Shown here in pieces: positions 45,132-55,372 of a stretch of 64,000 nt of DNA. The translations under genes were made by a program, and so were the position numbers. The stretch lies in NCBI RefSeq assembly GCF_001723175.1, contig NC_064655.1, positions 2,852,001 through 2,916,000 on the forward strand. Reading direction: 5' to 3'. Origin of the DNA: Penicillium oxalicum. Its lineage: Eukaryota; Ascomycota; Eurotiomycetes; Eurotiales; Aspergillaceae. The notes under the pieces are model-generated. The model worked only from the letters and a program-made list of their open reading frames with translations. It did not search any database and was not told the DNA's origin. Position 1 is the first letter of the stretch, and each line of letters begins with the position of its first letter.

Positions 45132-47229
45132 ATGAGGTTTAACACTCTTACTTGCGGCGCTTTAGCTTTCAGTGTCTTGGTGAATACTGCTTCGGCTGCA
45201 CAGATCACGAAGAGATTGTCTAAAAGTGCAGTTTCACCCCCTCTCGAGCACCTGTAGTTGGGGGCCTGCTGTACTTGATGCAGGGTTTGAGGAGTGATTT
45301 TTTTTAAGCTGACTTTTTCCCTCATCTACAGATGCACAAGACTTATTTGACTGTTCCATGCATGTGAATGATCTGCGATTCGATGATTCTTACAAACTCA
45401 TTTGGTATTCGGACAAGGGACCCTGGTCTACTCGATTTACTGCATGGTACGTGGCAGGCCTGCTATATCGCAACGAGGGGGACGATGTCGCCAATGCCAA
45501 GGCGGCCATTGAAGCCATGTGAGAGTTCATTGCCCGCTTTGATCTGAAAGACAAGCCCAGGAACCTCGAGCCGTATCTGACTGGGGGAAATATCTTTAGA
45601 CTAGCATGCCAAATGACCGAGAGTTATGACTCGGCATGGTATGGAACGTTCAAGCTCTCGCCCGACGAGCCATATCCGACTCCAGATTCGGATCTCTATC
45701 CTCCTCAGATTTACGTGAGTCAATTCTGATCAAAGTACCCGAGAACACACTCATTTTCACCGCACAGTGCAGTCTGCATGGAGATCTCTTATTGAATTGT
45801 TCTGACCCTTTGCAAAGACTACATATGACCCGAACTGGAGAGAATTTATCGGGACGCAGCTGGTGCAGATTGTCGAGGAATTCTCCAGTCTTCTCGGGGA
45901 CAAGCTAGTCTCCCACATTGAGGACAGCCTGGAGATCGCGGCGGTAGGGTCGATGAGACGCAATGGCTCATATCCAGAAGGCGATAATTTGACCCCCGCG
46001 TACTCCAATCCTGCGCTCATGCGGGCATGGTACGTTGCGTGGATTGGCGCGCGACGCAACAACGACGTGGGTAGTGATTCGTATATCCGATATCTCTGTG
46101 CGTCGAGATGAGACGAGTGGGCTGACTGTTGAATCTCTCCAGACTTATATCAAGTATGCAGATAACCAAGCCGACTTGATTGGGAATCTCTTCCGGTCTA
46201 CGGGTTCGAACGTGTTCTCTGAATACAATTCTCCGACCTACTATGGAATGGATGTCTGGGCTCTTGCTGGCGCCATCAAGTACGCCCCTCCAAATGCGAA
46301 TGTCGTTAAAAATTCCAAGGCGATGTTGACTGATCTCTGGGCGGATATTGCTGCTCACTACAACCCATATCTGTCTGTGATGGCTGGTCCGGTCTGTCTG
46401 CCCTATCAAATTCCAGTCAATTCCGTGATTGCCGTTGCTGATTCTCGAGAATGTATCGTAGTACGATCGTGCTTACACTCGAGACATGGTCACTCACTCT
46501 GCCGTGCTTGACTATTTCTGGTGGGGGTTGTATGGCTACGGCACTGGGCCCCAGCCGAACAAGATGGAAGCCGACCTTCTCTATGACGTGACACAGGGCG
46601 CCGCTCTCGCTCTTCTTGTTGATGTGGTCGAGGCGCACATTTCTCAAGAGGACTCACAGTGGCTCCGATCCAAGGGTGAATGGAGCGGCGAACGCATGCT
46701 TTCAAAAAGGATCCCTGACGCGCTGGATCCAGGCGCCGAGGTTCGGATCGCAACGTCCTGGATGAGTTCGTCTCTCATGATCGGTGCACAGCAGGTGAAT
46801 GAGACTGTCAATCGAGGTGAACAATATGTGCCAGCGATTGTTCAATGGGCTGGTGACCGGAGTCATAAGCCTCATCCTTACATGACCTTCTTTACCTTGT
46901 ATCCGACCGCATCCACCATCCATGCCGTTGCAGGACCGAACAGTCTGGACATTTCCTATCCCAACACCACGCAGGAAGGGACTAATCTCTTCACCTTTGC
47001 CCTGGCACAGGTGCCTCCTAGCTGGACATTGACCAAGAAAAAGGTCATCACGGGGTTGGAGGACCTGCCATGTCTGGACGTGATGATGAATGCGACGGGG
47101 TTGGAGAAACAGCCCATTGTGTACGGGGCCACCTTGGGAGACAACCGTTTCTACAACATCTCCTATCTTGTACCCGCAGGGTTCGAGGGCACTCCGAGAG
47201 TCTCGTTCAAATTCAAGTACACCTGTTGA
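45132..47229 (+). CDS. Uncharacterised secreted fungal protein, 553 aa, six exons
   Basis: Exons are 45132-45225, 45332-45518, 45600-45714, 45818-46066, 46143-46391 and 46462-47229 (1,662 nt). The protein starts MRFNTLTCGALAFSVLVNTASA, a clear signal peptide. The mature part is Trp/Tyr-rich and looks all-helical, with repeated helix-turn motifs such as FTAWYVAGLLYRNEGDD, ALMRAWYVAWIGARRNND and MDVWALAGAIKYAPP. Charged/aromatic signatures are MAGPYDRAYTRDMVTHSA and LDYFWWGLYGYG. Several N-glycosylation sequons are visible (NGSY, NETV, NATG, NISY). The layout suggests an alpha/alpha-barrel carbohydrate-active protein, but I cannot name a family. The second intron is 81 nt, a multiple of three, and contains an in-frame TGA (45520-45522); without splicing it would look like a nonsense mutation. 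CreA-like sites lie upstream. Confidence 0.75.
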
Positions 47230-49405
47230 CGGCGTTTTTGACCCGGTTGCATCGTCACTAATTCCGGCATTCTCTTCAATAAGAGTCCACGCGGGATGGT
47301 GCCGATGGCGAATCCCGTCGGGATCTTGGTTTTGACCCTGGAGCTTGGATTCGGCGACGCCTCAGCATTCAGTGCCGCGGTCTTACTTCCCGTCGGGGTG
47401 GGGAACAATACTGGATGTTTGTGAATGAACCACTACTCCTAGTACATACTGGGCTGTAGTATGCATTGAGCAAGTGGGAGCCTGACATTTCCATGCACAA
47501 CAACATAAGGTAGCAACAGGAAGAGCCTTTAGTATATTCTGAGCTCCTCTTGTGCCAGCCAAACATAGAAACGTTCAATCATGTGTCCAAATGTTGCTAC
47601 AGCAATTGAAAATTGTATATTCAAATCGCTCTTTTGACAGGTCTGGTAAATTGAAACTGATTTTTTTTAAGGAAAAAGGCACTCCAGTATGTTGAGATCA
47701 CTTGACCGTCAAGTCACGCACCTTTCCTTTTGCATGAGAATCTTCGGGCCGTTTCGGACCAGCCATCAATGCAGTTACTTCACCCCACCACCGGCTTCAA
47801 TCTCAGAGGCAGAGAAGCAACGCGCACAACAGTCGAGAACTCCCCACGTTAGCTGAAATACAATCTCTCAACCGGACCCGCGTGCCCCGAGAAAGAGGGG
47901 AGGAAGCGCGGTTACAGGCCTCCACTTGGCTTTCTCCGCTAGGTTCTCCACAAATTCTGTCTCGAACGAGGCAACTTAGCCCCTCTACGCGTCCCTTTCG
48001 GACCGCTTGACGCCTGCCATGCATTGCATGTGCAAAGAGACTGGCAGTGGGCACAGAGGCTCCGGGGGAAAGTGAGCCGGAAAGGTTGACCGGGGTAGTG
48101 CCAACGCTGATTTCAATGGGTCGCTACGGGTCTCTTCTCGCAAATCAGCGACCGTGTGGCTCGCAATCATCTTGTGGACTCAAGCCATGATGGCACGTGG
48201 CACCGCCTGCTTTTCTTCCAGCAGTCGAAAGCAAGAGACATGCTTATATGCAAGGACAAGGCTAGATAGAGGTGAGTGGGCTCGGGGAGCCCAAGAGACT
48301 GGAGACGGGGCAGTTGCCAACGCAGCACATCGGGTCTCCAGTCGACAAAGTCGACACTTTCCAGGCCGTCCTTGTTGACCTGGATCACTCATCGTGGGGT
48401 GACGGGGGGGACTGGGGTGAATTGTCCCCGTGGGAATGCCCGAAGATTCTGGCGAAATTACCCCATTGGACTCATCGCCGGTCCAAACACACGCGGTTCC
48501 GTGGCTCGAGTGGACACCACAAGTGAGAGGCCCAGTTGAAGATGCTCTCTCTGTAGCTTTTTGTCCAAGTCTGCCGGGCGGCCACCAAGAATAACAGTCT
48601 GCCCTCTCAGAGGTCGTGCAGACTGGCACTGATTCACTCTGCATGCGCGAGTCAAGTCGGGCCGAGTCGGGCTGAATCAGCGGCTTCCACACCAGCCCTG
48701 GCCGAGAGTGCGAATCCGATATCCCCGAATTGAGCCTGGGGATATAGAACTAAAGACACGACGCGCACGGCTTGAACGCACAATGCAGCTTTTCAACATG
48801 CAGTGACGATCAGAATTCTGTGAGGACTGTCCTTGAATCACGCCAACTCGTGGCGGGTTGCCAGGAATTTCTAGGAAAGGCCCCCAAGATTTTGACTGCA
48901 CTTCCTCCACTGCTTCCCCCTCCCCCCCCCCCCACCACACATATGACTCGACGCAAGTGAGCACGAGTAGCCCTTTTTGGGAAGTCATCCATTTAGTGTC
49001 CGCATCAGGGCATGTCATTGTTCCATGTAGTGGTACAGTTGTAGGGGCAAATCATGGCTACTCCAGGCTCTTGGTGTGTCGGGAAGTTCGGACCCACTCT
49101 GCTTCTCCAACGTGTGGTGGGGAGCCGTGGGGAGGGTGAACTTTAGCTGCGGCGGGGAACTGCAGCACCGACTTTTGCACTATTTGGGCATACTATTACA
49201 TGTTAGCCAAGGCTCAATGCTCGTACCAAGGATCCTTCCCAGGTCTGCACGACGAGGTCCGGTTCTCCTCGGCATTGTCCTTCTTTGGCTTTGAAATAAA
49301 GGCCCCGTTTCTCCCCCTTTATCATCCGTGGCCGCGACCTACTTCTTTTCCTTTGGACTCGACACTGCTGTGCATTCTCGTGGGATACTGAAATTGTGCA
49401 CCGCC
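47230..49405. other. Intergenic: beta-galactosidase upstream region
   Basis: No gene is supported in about 2.2 kb; frames of 60-170 codons occur on both strands but lack protein-like composition or splicing logic. It holds GGGG/CCCC-rich clusters (for example 48386-48440) and a C-rich tract near 48918-48932. Several carbon-repressor-like motifs lie near the downstream gene. Confidence 0.45.
49117..49157 (+). promoter_or_regulatory. Three CreA-type SYGGRG sites before beta-galactosidase
   Basis: GTGGGG at 49117-49122, GTGGGG at 49127-49132 and GCGGGG at 49152-49157 lie within 41 bp, 249-289 bp upstream of the beta-galactosidase ATG. Close spacing and matching orientation fit CreA binding. Glucose repression of this gene is expected from family knowledge but not proven by sequence. 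Confidence 0.45.
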
Positions 49406-52400
49406 ATGTCTTTCCCCAAAGCGCAACCCGACTGGAACAACCTCGGTGTTCTGCACAGGAATACCCTTCCTTCCAGAGCCCATTTCTACACATATGGATC
49501 GGAAGACAAGGCCCTGACTTTTAATCGCGAGGAGAGTGAATATATCTCCCTTAATGGCACGTGGAAATTCCGACATGACACCTCCCCCTTTGAGGCCCCA
49601 GAATGGTCCTCAGTCAATCCCTTGACGTGGGACGATATCAAAGTTCCTGGCATGTGGCAGGTCCAAGGTTACTCTCACCCAACGTACACAAACGTTAACT
49701 ATCCCTTCCACGTCGATCCACCCAACGTGCCCATCCTCAACGAGACTGGATCCTACTGGAGACAATTCGTGACACCCACCTCCTGGGACGGACAGCAGAT
49801 CCGAATTCGGTTCGAAGGTGTGGACAGTGCTTTCCACTTGTGGGTCAACGGCGAGGAAGTCGGCTATTCCCAAGGATCACGAAACCCAAGCGAATTCGAT
49901 ATCACCTCCCTGCTTCGACCGGCTGGTACGGTCAACACGCTGGCGGTGCGTGTGTACGAGTTCTGTGATGGTTCCTATATTGAGCGACAAGACCAGTGGC
50001 TTCTGAGCGGCATTTTCCGCGACGTTGGTCTTCTTGGATTCCCCAAGAGCTCCATCGTGGACTTTGATGCCGTGCCAACTCTGAGTGAGGATCTTGTCTC
50101 TGGTGAGCTGATCACCAAAGTCAAGATCCAGGGTGAGACCGGTGACGTAAAGGTGAAACTCCTGCGGCCCGACGGCAGTCTTCTCGAGCAATCCAGTTTC
50201 TTGTCCTCCGAGTCGAGCAAGATCAAGGTGACTGGCGATGAATTGAAATTGTGGTCGGCGGAGCACCCGGTTCTGTACACTTTGCTGGTCACTTTCAACG
50301 GTCGCACGATACCGCAGCGCATCGGCTTCCGTCGTATCGAGCGAAAGGGTGCAAACTTCCACGTTAATGGAAGACCGATTATGCTGTATGGTATGAACCG
50401 TCACGAGCACCATCACCTCTTTGGCCGTGCGGTACCCTACGAGAGCATGCGTGCGGATCTGGTGATGATGAAGAAGTACAATATCAATGCCTTGCGCTGC
50501 AGTCATCAGCCCAACGACCCGCGCTTGTATGAAGTGTGTGACGAGCTGGGTCTCTATGTGATCGCCGAGGCCGATCTGGAGACTCACGGTTTCGACCCCG
50601 TGGAGCGTTCCAACATCCCCGATCAGCATCTCATGACCGAGTATGAGATCCAAGAAGCATCTTACAAGAGGGCCACAAAGTGGACATCCGATAACCCCGA
50701 GTGGAAGGAAGCGTACCTGGATCGGGCTGAGCAGCTCGTTCAGCGATTCAAGAACTACTCTTGCATCATTTTCTGGTCCCTTGGTAACGAGGCATTTTAC
50801 GGTCAGAACCACGCGAGCATGTACAAGTGGATCAAGGAGGCCGATCCGACCCGTCTGGTGCACTATGAGGGCGATCGTGATGCCATCTCTGCGGACATGT
50901 ATTCGACTATGTATTGGAGCCCCGAGGCTCTGAAGCAGCATGTGGCGGACAAGCCGGACAAGGCGATGATTCAATGCGAATATGCTCATGCGAGTAAGTC
51001 AAGGAGCTCATTACGAGCCTGTCTCATTTTTTTTTTCTTTTGGGCAGAGCACCAGTCTAACGATCTTTATAGTGGGTAACGGTCCTGGTGGACTGAAGGA
51101 ATACATTGACACCTACCGAAGCGAGCCACTCCTGCAGGGTGGCTTCATTTGGGAATGGTGCAACCACGGCATGCTCAAGCGTGAAGGCACTCAGTCTTAC
51201 TATGCCTACGGTGGTGACTTTGGTGATAAGCCAAATGACGCCGACTTCATTCTTGATGGAATGGTTTACTCCGACCACACCCCCACCCCCGGATTGATTG
51301 AATACAAAAAAGCTATCGAGCCGGTCACGATTGCCTCCAAAGAGGGCCGTCTGGAAGTGACCAATCACTACGACTTCAGTACTCTCGACCATCTGTCTGC
51401 GTCTTGGCATATTGTCAAAGAGGCTGGAAACACCGAGCCTGTCGCTTGGCAGCTGCCTGAGATTAAGCCCGGCGAAACCAAGGTGGTCGATCTTCCCGAA
51501 GGTGTCACCTTTGGCTCGGAGCCAAGCTGGTTTGCTGCCAACTTCTCGCTCAAGGATGCCACATCCTGGGCTCCTCAAGGCCATGAGATTGCGTGGGCCC
51601 AGATTCCCCTCTTTGATGAAAGCAAGGTCACCCTTCCCCTTGTCAAGAGCCCCTCGTCGAAGCTTTCCATCACTGAGAATCAGGGCAAATTGTACATCTA
51701 CTCGGACAGCTTTGCGGCCAACTTCACCTACGACTTGGTCCGAGGCAACTTGGCCTGGTCCACTGACTCTGGCAAGGTCTTCCACAGCGGACCCCAGCTT
51801 GGATTCTACCGTGCCCTGACCCAGAATGACGTTGGTGCTGGGGGCCCGCTGGCTGAGTGGAAGCGATTCCGCGTGGACAGCCTATGTCGCATGCTCGTTC
51901 AGGGCTCTACCTGGTCCAACAACGACGACGGAAGCATCTCTATCACCACCAAGGTTCGCGTTGCCCCCGTGGTCCTTGAATGGGCCATGGTCGCCAACCT
52001 GACCTACACTATTACCGGATCTTCCGTCCAACTCCACGTCAAGGGTGACTTCACCGGTACCTTCCCTCAGGTGATTCCTCGAATTGGTCTCACCGTTCGT
52101 CTGCCCCGTCGCTACGAGGCTGCAACCTGGTTCGGTCGCGGCCCAGGCGAGTCTTACCGGGACAAGAAGGCCGCTGCTCGTTTCGGGACGTACACCTCGT
52201 CCATCGATACCGGCCTTGAGACACCTTATGAGTGGCCCCAAGAAAACGGCAACCGCACTGACACGCGCTGGGTCCGAGTTCACGCGGCTTCCGATGAGAC
52301 GGCATACGCTGCCTCTGCCAAGGCTCAGCCGTCGTTGCCTCAGATTGAGGCGAGAATGGATTCGCCTTTCAACTTCTCATTGAGCCGATACTCGATCGAG

Positions 52401-52592
52401 GAGTTGGATCGTGCCAAGCACCCGCACGAGCTGAGTGCTCTGGAGAACGAAACCGAGTTCACGATTGACTTTGCCCACCACGGTATCGGTACCGGTAGTT
52501 GTGGTCCTGGTGCCTTTGAGGGTAACCGCCTGGAGGCGGGGCCGTTTGAATTTACGACCGTGTTCCGATTGCTGAGTGGTAAGAGCGAATAG
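49406..52592 (+). CDS. GH2 beta-galactosidase (LacZ/LAC4-like), 1,035 aa
   Basis: Exons are 49406-50993 and 51073-52592 (3,108 nt); the 79-nt intron has a GTAAGT donor and a TATAG acceptor, and the join rebuilds the Met of YAHAMGN. The start at 49406 has a good context (CCGCCATGT). Family domains appear in order: N-terminal sugar-binding jelly roll (KVPGMWQVQGY, GYSQGSRNPSEFDIT), an Ig-like domain, a TIM barrel (GMNRHEHHHLFGRA; LRCSHQPNDPRLYEVCDELG), a second Ig-like domain, and the C-terminal bgal_small_N super-sandwich (GRGPGESYRDKKAAA). The acid/base Glu in SLGNEAF is residue 462 and the nucleophile Glu in QCEYAHA is residue 525, close to E. coli LacZ E461/E537. The length equals LacZ (about 1,020). 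There is no signal peptide, so the enzyme hydrolyses lactose or other beta-galactosides inside the cell. No lactose permease gene is adjacent. Confidence 0.96.
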
Positions 52593-55372
52593 AGACGATG
52601 TATATTGAACGAACCATGTCATTTTTGCCTGGCGGGGAGTAGTAAACTCGAGTGGTCGGTTTTAGTTCACCTCCAGTTATGAGACCATGATTGAGTCATT
52701 ACCAAGACCAGTATTCATCGATATTTAGGTTAGCAGTGATAGAACAAGGAAAAATTGCCTCATCCATGACAATGGTGCAGTCGGGTTTCATATCTGTCTT
52801 TGCTAGCCGTTTGTACTGCCAGATTCAAAGAGCTCCAATGGTTGACCTGTGAATCTACCTACCCACACATATCCACAGTTGACTTCAATGATCCCCGGAG
52901 TCTGGGCAGTAACCCGGAATTGCTGTATCCTAGTTTCGCTTTCACCTACTTCAACTGACCAGTTGTTGAGAGAGTTCCCCCGAGGCGTGCCACATGTCGA
53001 ATCGAGGTAAATTCAGGCCTGAACCGGGCCCATATACATACATTGAGCCGAGTGAGATCTTGTCGGAATGTGTCGACAAGTGTTTCAATTGGATATATTG
53101 GTGGACTGAAACCAGACCAAGCGGATTTCTTGGTAAGGCCCATGTAACGCTGACAAACGAAATCTCATGTATTCATGTTAGGGGGCGGCTTCACAATCTG
53201 AACGATCTGATCTATCATTGGAAGCAAGCATTCGCAGGTGCCAAATGAATAAATGGTGGCATGCATTTGCCTTGCCGCGGCTCGGCTGCAGTCTGCGTTC
53301 CCCGAGGAATGGAAATATCACGGGACCTGGGCACCCTTTCTTCGTACACGAAATTCTTGGAGGCACGTGAGTCTTTCGTAGATACCTCAACTGTACGTAT
53401 AGATTTCTGATCGCAAAAGCGAGCAGCTATAGGTGCAAACTACGACTTTTCTGAAGAGAATGAATTGAGGTGATTATCATTGAGTCATGTTCTGCAGTCA
53501 GATGTGTTCATCGAGATTGAAATGTAATCACCTGTGGACCCTCCTAGCAAGCATAGAATATTTGGATTATTGGTTCTAGATGTACATAGTGTAAGCCCGC
53601 TTGACAAGGTACATAACCTCAAGGCCTGAGGACCGTGTGTGTTACCTCTGCTTCAGTCAGGATGCAAGCCACATCACTAGGCGTAGCCCGGGGGCCCATG
53701 GGATTCATGATCCATTGATAAACGGGTCAAATCTTGCAGGTAATCATTAGATAAGAAGATAATTATTGTAAGCCATGCATTCGTCATTGTAATCGGATCA
53801 CTTGATCCAAAGAGGCTTCTGCTCCTGCGCTAGAAACTTGTTATTCATCGGCGGTTTCAGTACTGTCCGAGGCTGTGGCCTGTGCATGTGTACAATTTAC
53901 CTACTTTGTGCATTGGTGCTCAACAGGGACCCCTCGAATCATACATCACACCACTTAAACTCAGTCGATGGTGAATGAGGTCATCATGACCCTATAAAGT
54001 GTCGACTGTTGTGAGGATGGCGATCCCGTGACATCTGTGTACCAGGGGCCAAAATTACAGCCCAATACATCGTTACTATACATAGTCATACGCACAAGTA
54101 ATGGTACTGTTGTCTCAGCGAGACACTTCCACTGTGTTGGTACTGGAGGTTGAGATCCATGATGTATGTATTGTATTATAAATTATCAGCCCAAGAGACA
54201 CCGATACGGTATCTGTCATCATCTGGATCTTCTAGCTTCTTCGGCTGTTCTTCTCAACGTCTTGAGGGGCTCTTGGGAGGTCCGATCGACAACTATCGTT
54301 CACCTCCTTCCTCGAACCATTCTCTCTTATACTCTGGTCAAATCGTCCACTTTCTCAGCACTCTGATTCTCTGAGTTGTCCAGTTCAGTCAGCTGCTCGT
54401 CCCCCTTCGACGGTCCAGTCCCCTTCAGACCCTCACTTCGCGGGCTCTCCTGCAGTCCCCAAAGGCCCGCCCGTTCAGTCTTGACGTGGGCCACAACCAT
54501 TGGCTTCTCTGCTCCTTTCTGGCCCTGGCCACTCCACCCCGTCAGCCACTTGTTCACCCGAGGTCGTGGACACCGACATCTCGAGTCCGCTCTCTGCACG
54601 CGCTTGTCGGGAAAGACGGACCTACGCCACATCTTCGCTTTTCGAGAAGGGCGCAAAACAAGTACGGCACTGCACTCAAACGTTGAGCCGGATCGGCGAT
54701 TCCCCCATTGTCTCTCAATTCCCGCCAACCATAATCCCCAGTTCACCTTCCTCCGGTTCTAGACGCTTTTTTTTTGTTTAGTCTGAGCGATCACGGCAAA
54801 CAAAGCCATCAGCCTAGTGATGGCGCCCGAGCAATTGTGACCATTCGACGTTTGGATTTTTTTTTCCCACTAGGCGACGCGCAGACCACCGCAGACTCCC
54901 TTCTGGTGGTTCGGTTCTCTCCTTTTCCCATCTAACAGTAATCATCATCCACCTGCCTCGATCCCTGCAGTGCTCGAACAAATTCGCAGCGACATCCTTT
55001 CTCTCTCTGCTGTCCTTCCCGCCCCGACCGCTCTCTCTCATTTGGACCCACGGCTTTCCGCAAACCAGCATGTGAATCTCGATGATTCGCTTGACTGCAC
55101 CGCTTGTGTAACGACCAGTTCTCTCTGCACGACATATTCCATTTGAACCTTCCACGCCGGCTTTCCCTCGTTGCCAATCAAGATCCTCCTCCTACATTGA
55201 TTGCCTGTGGTGTCTGGTGCCGTTCACTTGCTCCTTCGGCCCCTCCCGTTTTGGGCCCAGGCTTGGGGGGACCATAGCGCGGTCATTATTTTCCTGCCCG
55301 ACCTGTGAGGCTTTCTCCTAGGTCGGCTGATATACCTGCATCGTCGTGTCCGCAACGTCTGGTTCAGCGACC
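52593..55372. other. Intergenic and Vac7-gene leader
   Basis: Bases 52593-54150 carry no recognised gene. From about 54210 to 55372 the strand is strongly pyrimidine-rich (TCTCT, CTCCT, CCCTT), typical of a long fungal 5' leader. It includes a well-placed short upstream frame at 54820-54840 (ATG plus five codons, then stop). No RNA gene was recognised. Confidence 0.45.

Noticed and set aside
45520..45522. In-frame TGA in the secreted-protein gene, suggesting a pseudogene
   Set aside because: An 81-nt intron (45519-45599) with GTGAGA donor, CTGAC branch site and TTTAG acceptor removes it and joins the frame as AAIEAILACQMTESYD, which reads more like protein than the unspliced version.
49877..50989. 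370-codon open frame antisense to beta-galactosidase
   Set aside because: A shadow of the codon bias of the real gene; composition is not protein-like and no start context or introns support it.
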